Positions 44,082 through 52,668 of a stretch of DNA of 64,000 nucleotides are shown piece after piece. The first letter of the stretch is position 1. Each line of letters begins with the position of its first letter. Both the position numbers and the translations under genes were made by a program. Source of the DNA: an uncultured Flavobacteriaceae bacterium (GTDB lineage: Bacteria > Bacteroidota > Bacteroidia > Flavobacteriales > Flavobacteriaceae); assembly GCA_947501625.1 (NCBI GenBank), contig CANMWN010000004.1, forward strand, positions 1 to 64,000, written 5' to 3'. The notes beneath the pieces were generated by a model. That model was not told the origin of the DNA. It saw nothing but the letters and a program-made list of their open reading frames with translations, and did not search any database.

Positions 44082-45027
44082 TAAAAAACTGTGATTTTAA
44101 GAAGCCCAACCCATAACCTAAAAATTGAGTATACGTTGTAATTATACTTAAAAAAGCGACTTTCAAATTTTTATTTTGAAATAGAGAATCTATGAAAATA
44201 ACCATAAAATAAATCAAAAAAGGAATTACAAATATCCATTTCATAAACAGCAATAAAATCAAGGCTATATCAAATCCTATAATAAATAGACTCGGAAACC
44301 AATAGGTTAATTTTGCTGTTTTTGGATATTTTCTGTTTAAAATTGGTCTTGCAGTACCAAAATTAAACGTTTGGTTAAAAAATTGATTTATTGTACTTCT
44401 TCGCTTATGATATACAAAAGCCTGTTCTATAAATTGAGTTTCAAATATATTTTGCCAAAGTCTAAAGGTCAAATCAATATCTTCACCATATTGCATTTGA
44501 GAAAAACCATTAGTCTTTTCAAATGCTTTTTTTGAAATTCCCATATTAAAACTTCGAGGTTGAAACTTACCTACACTATCTTTCTTCCCTCTTATTCCTC
44601 CAGTAGTAAAAAAAGAAGTCATTGAGTAGTTTATTGCTTTTTGTAAATCTGTAAAATTTTGATGCGCAGCATCTGCTCCACCAAAAGCATCTGTATAATT
44701 TTCTTTTAAAGATTTTTCTATACTAGACAAATAATGATTTGGAAGAATTACATCTGAATCTAAAATAATAAAGTAGTTACCATTTGCTCTTTCCATACCA
44801 TAATTCCTACTTTGACCAGCACCAGTATTTTCTTTATCAAAATACTGAATAGTTAATTCATCTCGATATTTCTCAACTATTTGTTTACTTTTTTCTTCTG
44901 AACCATCTTCAATCACCAATACTTCAAATTCTTGACTATAGTCTTGATTCACAAAACTAGACAATAATTCATCTATTTCATTTGGACGATTATATACTGG
45001 AATTATAATGGAGAATTTCAAATTCAT
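44077..45027 (-). CDS. Family 2 glycosyltransferase with C-terminal membrane helices
   Basis: I start at ATG 45027 (316 aa); the frame reaches a TTG at 45036, which lies in the promoter box. The GT-A domain shows FSIIIPVYNRPNEIDELLSS, VLVIEDGSEEKS near 36-47, GAGQSRNYGMERANG and the metal site ILDSDVILP. NMGISKKAFEKTNGFSQMQY then GEDIDLTFRLW is the acceptor/catalytic block. Two membrane spans end the protein (about 240-285). It is probably a surface polysaccharide glycosyltransferase; sugar unknown. Confidence 0.9.
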   Translation of the reverse strand: MNLKFSIIIPVYNRPNEIDELLSSFVNQDYSQEFEVLVIEDGSEEKSKQIVEKYRDELTIQYFDKENTGAGQSRNYGMERANGNYFIILDSDVILPNHYLSSIEKSLKENYTDAFGGADAAHQNFTDLQKAINYSMTSFFTTGGIRGKKDSVGKFQPRSFNMGISKKAFEKTNGFSQMQYGEDIDLTFRLWQNIFETQFIEQAFVYHKRRSTINQFFNQTFNFGTARPILNRKYPKTAKLTYWFPSLFIIGFDIALILLLFMKWIFVIPFLIYFMVIFIDSLFQNKNLKVAFLSIITTYTQFLGYGLGFLKSQFFK

Positions 45028-45033
45028 TATGAG

Positions 45034-45041
45034 CAAATATA
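45034..45041 (-). promoter_or_regulatory. -7 promoter element of the glycosyltransferase gene
   Basis: The minus strand reads TATATTTG, with the ATG only 6 nt further on. A TTTG 16 nt upstream (45058-45061) lies in the loop of the preceding terminator. A very short leader is predicted. Confidence 0.5.
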
Positions 45042-45044
45042 ACT

Positions 45045-45077
45045 AAAAAAGCATCTACAAAATTGCAGATGCTTTTT
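45045..45077 (-). terminator. Intrinsic terminator of the tail-collar gene
   Basis: AAAAAGCATCT and AGATGCTTTTT (45046-45056/45067-45077) form the stem, with A/T runs on both sides. It sits between the tail-collar stop and the promoter of the next minus-strand gene. Confidence 0.8.
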
Positions 45078-45096
45078 AAAACAAGTTTAGTTATAA

Positions 45097-45513
45097 TTAA
45101 TTCCTTGAAGGATAAAAACCTCTAACTGCTATTATATAATTAATAACTGCATAAGGTTGGGTTTCACCTATATTTGAGCCTTCTTTATATTCTATTTTTT
45201 CTTTTCCTCCTTTCTCACCAATTCTTTTAGGCGTTAATCCAGGTCCATTTCCAGCATGAATTGGTGCTCTTCCGCGTAAATCTGGTAATGCAAATGTTGT
45301 TCTACCGTCTCCACCATACATTGTACCTAATAAAGAAAATAATGCTTGATTTTGACTAATTGCCAATAATTGACCGTCGCAGAAAGCCCAACCGCGTGGT
45401 GCAAAATTTCCAGCAAACATTTTTACTTCTCCAAGCATTGCATCTTGAGCATTTACTTTATTGGTTAGTCCAATTGATACTAATAATACAAATAATACAA
45501 TTATTTTTTTCAT
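45097..45513 (-). CDS. Exported protein with phage tail collar domain
   Basis: The 138-aa protein starts with a signal peptide (1-22, KVNAQ), followed by a Phage Tail Collar domain (PF07484-like): GEVKMFAGNFAPRGWAFCDG, then QLLAISQNQALFSLLGTMYG, GDGRTTFALPDLRGRAP. It resembles microcystin-dependent protein (MdpB)-type sequences, which are usually cytoplasmic or phage-borne. Here the signal peptide sends it to the periplasm or beyond. No other phage genes are near. Role unknown; a surface or contractile-structure link is only a guess. Confidence 0.85.
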   Translation of the reverse strand: MKKIIVLFVLLVSIGLTNKVNAQDAMLGEVKMFAGNFAPRGWAFCDGQLLAISQNQALFSLLGTMYGGDGRTTFALPDLRGRAPIHAGNGPGLTPKRIGEKGGKEKIEYKEGSNIGETQPYAVINYIIAVRGFYPSRN

Positions 45514-45562
45514 GATAAATTTCTATTTAGATTAATATTACTCAAATTTATGTATTTTAAAA

Positions 45563-45596
45563 TAAAAAAGCATCCACAAATTGTAGATGCCTTTTT
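45563..45596 (-). terminator. Intrinsic terminator of the 691-aa T9SS gene
   Basis: On the minus strand GCATCTACA pairs with TGTGGATGC (one G-U pair) and a T6 run follows. Its core is nearly the same as that of the terminator at 45045-45077. Confidence 0.8.
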
Positions 45597-45616
45597 AAAT
45601 AAATATTGAATATTTA

Positions 45617-47692
45617 TTATTCTTTCACAATTCTATAACTTCCTAACTGTTCTCCAATTCTAACCTTCACAACATACATTCCTGTTGGAAGTTCAGACAT
45701 ATCAATATCAGCATTTGAAACTTCTGGTCTAGAATTTATTACTTCTTGACCTAATAAATTATAAATACTAATATCATCAATATTTTCAACGGCTGTTAAG
45801 TATAAACGGTCAGTTACAGGATTAGGATATAATGTAAATCCTTCTATAATATTATCTTCAATTGATAATCCGAAATTAGTAATTTGGAAATTATCCACAT
45901 AGAAATTATTATCTTCATTAGAAGTATCAGAGAATGCATAAAAAGCAAATTTAGTTGTAGAATTATATCCTGTCAGTTCAATTTCGGGCGTAGGCTCTCT
46001 TGAAGTTCCTATTGTACTCGATGAATCCCAACGCCTTAATTCCGACCAAGTTGTTCCATCCTGAGACACTAATAAAGCTACATAATCATCAGCTCCCAAA
46101 GTTGCAGAAGCAGTTGTATTCCAAACTGTTAAGGCAATATCGAAATTTAAATAGTAAGTTCCTCCCGACAAATCAAAATTAGGAGAAATCAAATACTCAT
46201 CAGTAGAAGTACTCCAAATTTCAACTCTTGCAGATTGACCATTAGCACTACCAGTATCATTCCCATAATCATCTGATATCCAACTTGAACTAGTACCAGT
46301 AGGACTTCCATATGCTCCAGATGCTTCAGTCCAGCCTGTACCTGGATAAGTTGAAAAATCATTTGAATAATCAGGTACAATTGGTGGAGGTATTTGTTTT
46401 ATACAGAATTCTAATGCTCCTTCTTCGTCACTACCATAATCCCAGTATCTCAAATAAACCGTATTTCCAGGTGTCAATCCATCAAAAGTTTTTTCATTTG
46501 AAGAGTTACTACAATTTACTGGATTTAATGGAGTTAAACCACCACATGAACCTGTATAAACTTCAACTATTGAACTAAATCCTGGAGTGACTATATCATC
46601 ATAAATAAAACCTCCTGTAGAGGGAACAGTCAACGAAAACCAAATATCACTTGGAGTGGCATCGGTATCAGAGCAAGTTCCACTTGGTGCTACTTCTCCT
46701 GCTGAATTGGTTGAACCGGCATTTGTCCCAGTATAAGTAATTGTACAACTACCATCAGTATTCATAGAAGAATCTAAATCTATTGCTCCAGCACAATCAT
46801 CATTGGCTGGTGGCAATGCTAAAGTTGTAAATGTAGTTGAAATCCAATCACTTGTATCCCCTCCTCCACAGTCTGCTCTTAAATAAAAGGTATATTCGGT
46901 ATTATCACTCAAAGAAGTTGCATCATAAGACATCATTGTTGTAGCAGTACCAGAAGAAGGTGCAGGATCACTTGATAGTAACAATGCATATTCCCAATCG
47001 GTTTCTGTACCTCCAACACTCCATGTTAAATCTGCTGATGAAGAAGTTATATTAGCAGATGCTAATGAAGTTGGACTAGGACAAGTAGGAACTGTCCAAT
47101 TGATACAAGTTACTCCTGCTAAAGCAGTATTAGTTGAATAAGTATATGTTCCATTAGCCCCAACAACAAGTATTCCAGCGCTTACTCCATCATCATAACT
47201 TGCATTTCCAAAATCAACATCTTGATATAAAAAAGTAATTTCGTTTGACGTTTCATAAAGAATCAATTCAAATGTACCTCCAGAAGAAGAATTTGAATAA
47301 TGTGGTCTATCATTCCACATAATTACAACTCTTCTATTTGGAGCTGCACCTAAAGTTTCCCAAACTACAGTACCATAATCAGAATCCATATCATCAGCAA
47401 AAGGGTAAAACCCTTGAGCTGTTGGCGTTGAACTTGTTCCTACATTACCTGTAGTAACACCAAATAATACTCCTCCATTATCTCCAACAACTAAATCTGA
47501 AGAAGAAACTCCATCTAAAGTAAATGAAAATGGGATAGTAATGGTTGCTTCATCATCATCTCCTAACATCAAATCTGTACCTGTAGCGCTAATATCATCA
47601 AACGTAGTCGTACAAGTATTATCAGGAGTTAATTGAGCTTGCAATTGTAAAACAAAACTAATTGCACTAATTAATAAAGTAATTTTTTTCAT
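45617..47692 (-). CDS. Multi-domain exported protein with T9SS type A sorting domain
   Basis: The 691-aa protein has a signal peptide (1-19, LQLQAQ). Then come a beta-sandwich module (about 25-205), a fibronectin type III domain (about 208-290, CPSPTSLASANITSSSADLTW cited in part, then WEYALLLS), a PPC-like module (about 295-430) and a MAM/choice-of-anchor-like module (about 440-605, DFSTYPGTGW ... FYVDNFQITNFG). The last ~75 residues are a type A sorting tail (LYPNPVTDRLYL, ISIYNLLGQEV, LPTGMYVVKV). It is probably a surface-exposed adhesin or binding protein exported by the type IX system. Confidence 0.88.
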   Translation of the reverse strand: MKKITLLISAISFVLQLQAQLTPDNTCTTTFDDISATGTDLMLGDDDEATITIPFSFTLDGVSSSDLVVGDNGGVLFGVTTGNVGTSSTPTAQGFYPFADDMDSDYGTVVWETLGAAPNRRVVIMWNDRPHYSNSSSGGTFELILYETSNEITFLYQDVDFGNASYDDGVSAGILVVGANGTYTYSTNTALAGVTCINWTVPTCPSPTSLASANITSSSADLTWSVGGTETDWEYALLLSSDPAPSSGTATTMMSYDATSLSDNTEYTFYLRADCGGGDTSDWISTTFTTLALPPANDDCAGAIDLDSSMNTDGSCTITYTGTNAGSTNSAGEVAPSGTCSDTDATPSDIWFSLTVPSTGGFIYDDIVTPGFSSIVEVYTGSCGGLTPLNPVNCSNSSNEKTFDGLTPGNTVYLRYWDYGSDEEGALEFCIKQIPPPIVPDYSNDFSTYPGTGWTEASGAYGSPTGTSSSWISDDYGNDTGSANGQSARVEIWSTSTDEYLISPNFDLSGGTYYLNFDIALTVWNTTASATLGADDYVALLVSQDGTTWSELRRWDSSSTIGTSREPTPEIELTGYNSTTKFAFYAFSDTSNEDNNFYVDNFQITNFGLSIEDNIIEGFTLYPNPVTDRLYLTAVENIDDISIYNLLGQEVINSRPEVSNADIDMSELPTGMYVVKVRIGEQLGSYRIVKE

Positions 47693-47748
47693 AAATAGTA
47701 AGTTTTAGTAGTTAATTCACTAAACTAAACATTATCAGTGAATTAAAC

Positions 47749-47776
47749 AAAAAAAGAGCATGAAATTCATGCTCTT
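47749..47776 (-). terminator. Intrinsic terminator of the 442-aa T9SS gene
   Basis: AAGAGCAT and ATGCTCTT close a stem at 47754-47776, and the A7 run at 47749-47755 gives a T-run on the minus strand. Confidence 0.8.
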
Positions 47777-47803
47777 ATCAATAATATTCAATACTATTTT
47801 ATA

Positions 47804-49132
47804 TTATTCTTTTATTACTTTATAAGTTCCTATTGAATCACCAATTTTTACTTTAACAATATAAACACCTGAATTCAAATCAGTCATGTCAATGCTTTTT
47901 TGTAAACTATTTGGCTTTTCAAATTTTATCTCTTGACCTAATAAATTATAAATACTAACTTCTTCAATATGCTCAAGAGCTCTCATGTTTAAGAAATCAC
48001 GTATAGGATTTGGATATAATGTAAAGCCATTTAAGGTATCCTCTTCATTATCTACATCAAGCACAGTATCACAAGCGTGTACTTCTACTAAATCAATAGA
48101 CATATCACCTTGAAAATTAGATACACCACCGCCTATACCTGTGTGAGCAAATTCTAAATATATGACTTGTCCCAAATAACTAGACAAATCTATTCCAACT
48201 TGATACCAAGGATCAGTATCAGAAGTTTGATAACTACCACTCCACGAAAATTCATTTGTAAAAGGTCCTGATGAAGAAGCACCTACACCAACATTAAGAG
48301 TACCCATATGATTACCATAAGCGTGCATATAAAATGTCAACTCTGCATCTTCAATGATGTTACCAGTTAAGTCAATTGCCTGTGAAACTGTGGAAGCTGT
48401 ATCTCCATTATTAGAACCAGAAGCCTCATAATTCATAAATGTAGCACCTTCTTGAGGAGCGCTTGGCCCTGTTGAACCTGATGTCGAACCTCCTTCTGTT
48501 CCATTAACAATAATTTCCCAATCTCCACTATTAGCACTTCCTGATCCACCTAAAGCAATATTAGACCACAGATTACTATTATCGTTTAAGCCATCAGTAA
48601 AAATTATACTTGGTCCTGAAGTAGATGGATTACAAGTAATTCCTTCAGGTGCAGGTGGAGGTAAAACTCCTGGTGTACAATACACAACCATTTCAAAATC
48701 TCCATTTTTCAAAACTCCATCTCCACCTGAAGGAGCTTGCTCCCCACCTTCAACCATTATTATATAAGTTGAAGTACCATCAGCAACAAAACTTAATTTC
48801 GCTTGATAACCACAGCCAGTTCCTCCTACATCATTCTGAGTAACTATTGTAGACAAAGAACAATCTGAATATACTACAATTTTAGTATCTCTAGATGGAT
48901 CTGTGAAACAAGTATCAACATTTATAGTTTCTACTGATGCAGGTGTAATTGTGAAAAACACATCGTTACTCGAGTTTCCAGTGGTGTCGGTAAAACCAGT
49001 AGTAGTGTAAGAAATGTAATCAAATTCATCTGTACCACAAGAAACAGTTGTTGCTGTAGCACAGGTATCACCTTGAGAATAACCAATATTGTATAAACAC
49101 AACATAGTTATGAATAGTAAAAACTTTTTCAT
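47804..49132 (-). CDS. Exported protein with T9SS type A sorting domain
   Basis: The 442-aa protein has a signal peptide (1-19, NIGYSQ), a beta-rich module with several cysteines (about 22-155) and a MAM-like jelly roll (about 170-350, with MNYEASGSNNGDTASTVSQA then LTFYMHAYGNHMGTLNVGV). The type A tail is at about 365-442 (LYPNPIRDFLNM, VSIYNLLGQEI, LNSGVYIVKV, YKVIKE). Its tail is closely similar to that of the 691-aa neighbour, which suggests a shared origin. It has its own promoter box and a long leader. Confidence 0.86.
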   Translation of the reverse strand: MKKFLLFITMLCLYNIGYSQGDTCATATTVSCGTDEFDYISYTTTGFTDTTGNSSNDVFFTITPASVETINVDTCFTDPSRDTKIVVYSDCSLSTIVTQNDVGGTGCGYQAKLSFVADGTSTYIIMVEGGEQAPSGGDGVLKNGDFEMVVYCTPGVLPPPAPEGITCNPSTSGPSIIFTDGLNDNSNLWSNIALGGSGSANSGDWEIIVNGTEGGSTSGSTGPSAPQEGATFMNYEASGSNNGDTASTVSQAIDLTGNIIEDAELTFYMHAYGNHMGTLNVGVGASSSGPFTNEFSWSGSYQTSDTDPWYQVGIDLSSYLGQVIYLEFAHTGIGGGVSNFQGDMSIDLVEVHACDTVLDVDNEEDTLNGFTLYPNPIRDFLNMRALEHIEEVSIYNLLGQEIKFEKPNSLQKSIDMTDLNSGVYIVKVKIGDSIGTYKVIKE

Positions 49133-49174
49133 AATTTTTATATTTTATAAATTAGGGAGAGTCTCAGGGTTCGA

Positions 49175-49182
49175 CAAATATA
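49175..49182 (-). promoter_or_regulatory. -7 promoter element of the 442-aa T9SS gene
   Basis: The minus strand reads TATATTTG, 42 nt before the ATG. The leader between has an unusually GC-rich stretch (TCGAACCCTGAGACTCTCCC). Confidence 0.55.
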
Positions 49183-49228
49183 CATTTTTTTTTATTTCAC
49201 CCTAATTTATTAACATAAAAAGTAGGTT

Positions 49229-50041
49229 TTATTCATCTGTAAAATGACTCATAATCTTAGTACTTACACCCATATTTGAGAAGCCTCCATCATGGAATAA
49301 GTTCTGTAAAGTTACTTTTTTTGTCAAATCGGAAAATAAAGAAATTGTATAGTTTGCACACTCCAATGCAGTAGCATTTCCTAATGGTGACATTTCTTCA
49401 GCATACTTAATAAATCCATCAAATCCTTTAACTCCACTACCTGCAGTTGTTGGTGTTGGTGATTGTGAAATTGTATTTACACGTACATTATGATCTCTTC
49501 CAAAGAAATATCCAAAACTACGTGCAATAGACTCTAAATACGCCTTATTATCTGCCATATCATTATAATCAGGAAAAACACGTTGCGCTGCCATATAAGT
49601 TAAGGCTACTATACTTCCCCATTCACTCATAGCATTTTTATTGTACAACACATTCATAACTCTATGAAAAGATAGGGCTGAAACATCAAAACCTTTGTGC
49701 GTAAAATCATAATTGGAAGCAGTATAATGCTTACCTTTTCTTACATTTATAGACATGCCAATTGAATGCAAAACGAAATCAATTTTACCTCCTAAAATCT
49801 CCATTGATTTTTCAACCAAATTTTCTAAATCTTCAGAGGAAGTCGCATCAGCAGGAATAATTTCAGAACCAGTTTTCTCAGCCAAATCCTTTATTTGACC
49901 CATTCTCATAGCTATTGGTGCGTTCGTCAATACAAATGTTGCACCTTCTTCATGGGCTCTTTCTGCAACTTTCCAAGCAATTGAATTAGAGTCTAATGCT
50001 CCAAAAATAATTCCTTTCTTTCCTTTCAATAAATTGTACAT
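49229..50041 (-). CDS. fabI: Enoyl-ACP reductase (NADH)
   Basis: The 270-aa SDR-type enzyme starts LLKGKKGIIFGALDSNSIAW, the divergent FabI nucleotide site. It has FVLHSIGMS and the catalytic Tyr-x6-Lys in PDYNDMADNKAYLES. It reduces trans-2-enoyl-ACP in the last step of each fatty-acid elongation cycle. A TAACTTTG box lies 42 nt upstream, so it has its own promoter although recN precedes it closely. Confidence 0.95.
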   Translation of the reverse strand: MYNLLKGKKGIIFGALDSNSIAWKVAERAHEEGATFVLTNAPIAMRMGQIKDLAEKTGSEIIPADATSSEDLENLVEKSMEILGGKIDFVLHSIGMSINVRKGKHYTASNYDFTHKGFDVSALSFHRVMNVLYNKNAMSEWGSIVALTYMAAQRVFPDYNDMADNKAYLESIARSFGYFFGRDHNVRVNTISQSPTPTTAGSGVKGFDGFIKYAEEMSPLGNATALECANYTISLFSDLTKKVTLQNLFHDGGFSNMGVSTKIMSHFTDE

Positions 50042-50083
50042 ATCGGTATATTTTGTAATTAGTTAGTTTAATTTTTATCAAAA

Positions 50084-50091
50084 CAAAGTTA
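50084..50091 (-). promoter_or_regulatory. -7 promoter element of fabI
   Basis: The minus strand reads TAACTTTG, matching the consensus, within the 60-nt gap after recN. The plus-strand context AAAGTTAAACTTT is itself palindromic. Confidence 0.5.
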
Positions 50092-50101
50092 AACTTTATT
50101 T

Positions 50102-51754
50102 TCAATTTAATAGTTCTTTTGCATGCGCTAATGCAGAATCAGATAATCTTTTCCCTCCTATAATTTCTGCAATTTCCTCAACTCGTTCATCGGTATTTAA
50201 TAATTTTAGTTGAGTTACTGTGTTATTATCTATATCTTCTTTAAAAACTTTATAATGATATTTTCCTTTTGCAGCAACTTGAGGCAAATGCGTAATACTT
50301 ATCACTTGCATATTTTGACTCATTTGCTTCATTATATCTGCCATTTTATTAGAAATTTCTCCAGAAACTCCAGAATCAATTTCATCAAATATAATGGAAG
50401 GCAAACTCATATACGAGGACAAAATTGATTTAACTGCCAGCATAATTCTTGACAATTCTCCTCCAGATGCAATTTTTTTCAATTCTCCAAAGTTGGTTCC
50501 TTTATTTGCCGAATATAATAATTTAACCTCATCAGTTCCATTAGGTAAAAATACAGGTGATTTTGATAATTCTATTTTAAAACGAGAATTTTGCATTCCA
50601 AGATTTTCTAATATCTCTTGAAGTCTAGAAACAAAAACTGGAATTACTTTCTTTCTATTTTGATGAATTGTCGCAGAAAACTTATTTAATTTTTCAACAA
50701 GTTGATTTAATTCACTTTCCTTTTTTGAAACAATTTCAGGAGAATTTTGAACCAACTCAACCTTAGAAAACAAAGATTCTTTAATCTCCAATAATTCTCT
50801 TTCAGATAATACATTGTGCTTTTTAAACAAATCGTAAATTAATTGTACACGTTCATTCAAATTATCAATATCTGTCTTAGAATAAGTAATACTTTCGTTT
50901 AAATTTTCTAACTCTACAACAATATCTTTCAGTTCAATTTCAACACTTTCAATTCGTTGAAAAAGTTCAGTATATTTTTCTGAATAATTAGAAATACTAC
51001 CTATTTTACTTTTCAATAAACTGATTAAACTAGAAAGTCCAAACTCTTCATCTTGATTCAATTGAAGACTTTCTTCGAGATTTAGCTTTATAGACTCAAC
51101 ATTATTCATTATTTCTAATTCAGATTCTATCTTTACTAATTCTCCATCAGCAATATTGGCCAAATCTAACTCCTCAAATAGATGCAAATTATATTCATAT
51201 TGCTGTTTAAAATTTTCTTGCGAATCCAGTAATTCTTTTAACTCTCTTTTTAAGGAATTGTACTCTAATAATATTTTTTTATAATCGGTTATTAAATCTT
51301 TATTAGCAGCCAATATATCTATTATTTTAAATTGATACTGCGAGTCTGACAATTCTAAGGTTTGATGTTGAGAATGTATATCTATCAACTTCTCACTCAA
51401 CAATTTTAAAACCGATAAGGTTGTGGGTGTATCGTTAATAAATGCTCTTGATTTACCTGAAGGAAGAATTTCTCTTCTTATAATTGTTAATGGTTCGAAA
51501 TCTAAATCTTCTTCTTCAAAAAATGATTCCAAATCATACTTTTCGATTGAAAATTCAGATTCTATAATACATTTTTGATCTGTATTTTTAAGATAAGTAG
51601 TGTCTGCCCTATTACCTAAAACTAAACCTAAAGCACCTAAAAGTATGGATTTTCCTGCTCCAGTTTCTCCTGTGATAATTGAAAATCCATCATGAAAATC
51701 AACACTTAAATTTTCAATTAATGCGTAGTTTTTTATTGAAAGTTTAGTCAGCAA
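50102..51754 (-). CDS. recN: DNA repair protein RecN
   Basis: The 550-aa SMC-like protein has an N-terminal ATPase half with Walker A GETGAGKSILLGALGLVLG near 31-49. A long coiled coil follows (about 160-370). The C-terminal half has the signature KIASGGELSRIMLAVK, Walker B SIIFDEIDSGVSG and the H-loop SITHLPQVAA. RecN acts in double-strand-break repair and the SOS-type response. It lies 23 nt after the DUF4835 gene in the minus-strand run. Confidence 0.97.
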   Translation of the reverse strand: MLTKLSIKNYALIENLSVDFHDGFSIITGETGAGKSILLGALGLVLGNRADTTYLKNTDQKCIIESEFSIEKYDLESFFEEEDLDFEPLTIIRREILPSGKSRAFINDTPTTLSVLKLLSEKLIDIHSQHQTLELSDSQYQFKIIDILAANKDLITDYKKILLEYNSLKRELKELLDSQENFKQQYEYNLHLFEELDLANIADGELVKIESELEIMNNVESIKLNLEESLQLNQDEEFGLSSLISLLKSKIGSISNYSEKYTELFQRIESVEIELKDIVVELENLNESITYSKTDIDNLNERVQLIYDLFKKHNVLSERELLEIKESLFSKVELVQNSPEIVSKKESELNQLVEKLNKFSATIHQNRKKVIPVFVSRLQEILENLGMQNSRFKIELSKSPVFLPNGTDEVKLLYSANKGTNFGELKKIASGGELSRIMLAVKSILSSYMSLPSIIFDEIDSGVSGEISNKMADIMKQMSQNMQVISITHLPQVAAKGKYHYKVFKEDIDNNTVTQLKLLNTDERVEEIAEIIGGKRLSDSALAHAKELLN

Positions 51755-51777
51755 TTAAGAATATATTTAAAAGTTTG

Positions 51778-52668
51778 CTACTTTATTTTATTCCACTTCG
51801 CAGAATTGACTGGAGACATTCTTTGTAAATCATCTCTTAATTGACTCACATCCATTCGTGGTCCTCCAGAGAATACATCAACGATCTCATCTGCCTTTGA
51901 ATCCATAAAGGTACGGATTAAAATTGCATTTGGCCTTCGACTATATATATTCTTTAATAAGTTTACAGCATCTTTAATTTTTTTCTTTCCTTCAGTCTTA
52001 TCATCATACATAACATCAAGACCTTGTATATGAAAAGTATAAAGTGCTTTTCTATAATCAACAAAAGCATTTGATAAAATATCAGTCATCAATTTATATC
52101 TAGTAGTACCTTGACTTATTCTTGTCCATCCTGAATAACCTCCTTGCTGCGCTTGATTCATCACGTTTTCTGCTTCATCAAAATATGTTGTTCCACCATT
52201 TAAAGCATAGGTATCTCCATCGATTCCCAAAATAGTATATACATAGAAGGCAATTATTGACACTAAATTTGAATCAAAAACATTTCTATTGTATTGAAAG
52301 TTTTCAAACTCGGTGTATCTAAAAGAAAGATCATTGTCTTTAAAATTAAATACTGGAGTTAGATATGTTGAATTGTAAACTGGTCTTGATGACTGCACTT
52401 GAATATTGCCAGTAAAATCAGTTAAAGATGATTGACTATCAATAGTAAGTGTAAATGCACATTGAATTCTTTCTTGCGGCTTATAATTTCTATTGGTCCA
52501 CTTTTTTTGATTTATAAATTCGGTTAGTGAACGCTCTAAAGTTTTGAATACCTGTTTGTTAGATCCAGCAATTTGATCAGAATTAACTGTAACTGTAGCG
52601 TTTAATTCTTGACCATTGACCTGTGCAACAATAAAAAAAACTAATATAACTTTTACTAATATTTTCAT
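51778..52668 (-). CDS. DUF4835 family secreted protein (PorD-like)
   Basis: The 296-aa protein has a signal peptide (1-19, VAQVNGQ). It fits DUF4835: ELNATVTVNSDQIAGSNKQV near the start, NYKPQERIQCAFTLTI, STYLTPVFNFKDNDL and AFYVYTILGIDGDTY. The final part has VFSGGPRMDVSQLRDDLQRM. The family is conserved next to coaBC and recN in Bacteroidota and, as I recall, is now often named PorD of the type IX secretion system. Its ATG directly follows the coaBC stop. Confidence 0.85.
   Translation of the reverse strand: MKILVKVILVFFIVAQVNGQELNATVTVNSDQIAGSNKQVFKTLERSLTEFINQKKWTNRNYKPQERIQCAFTLTIDSQSSLTDFTGNIQVQSSRPVYNSTYLTPVFNFKDNDLSFRYTEFENFQYNRNVFDSNLVSIIAFYVYTILGIDGDTYALNGGTTYFDEAENVMNQAQQGGYSGWTRISQGTTRYKLMTDILSNAFVDYRKALYTFHIQGLDVMYDDKTEGKKKIKDAVNLLKNIYSRRPNAILIRTFMDSKADEIVDVFSGGPRMDVSQLRDDLQRMSPVNSAKWNKIK

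Noticed and set aside
45097-45513. Prophage remnant suggested by the tail-collar domain
   Set aside because: No integrase, capsid, terminase or other tail gene is near, the protein has a signal peptide, and the neighbours are T9SS cargo and a glycosyltransferase.
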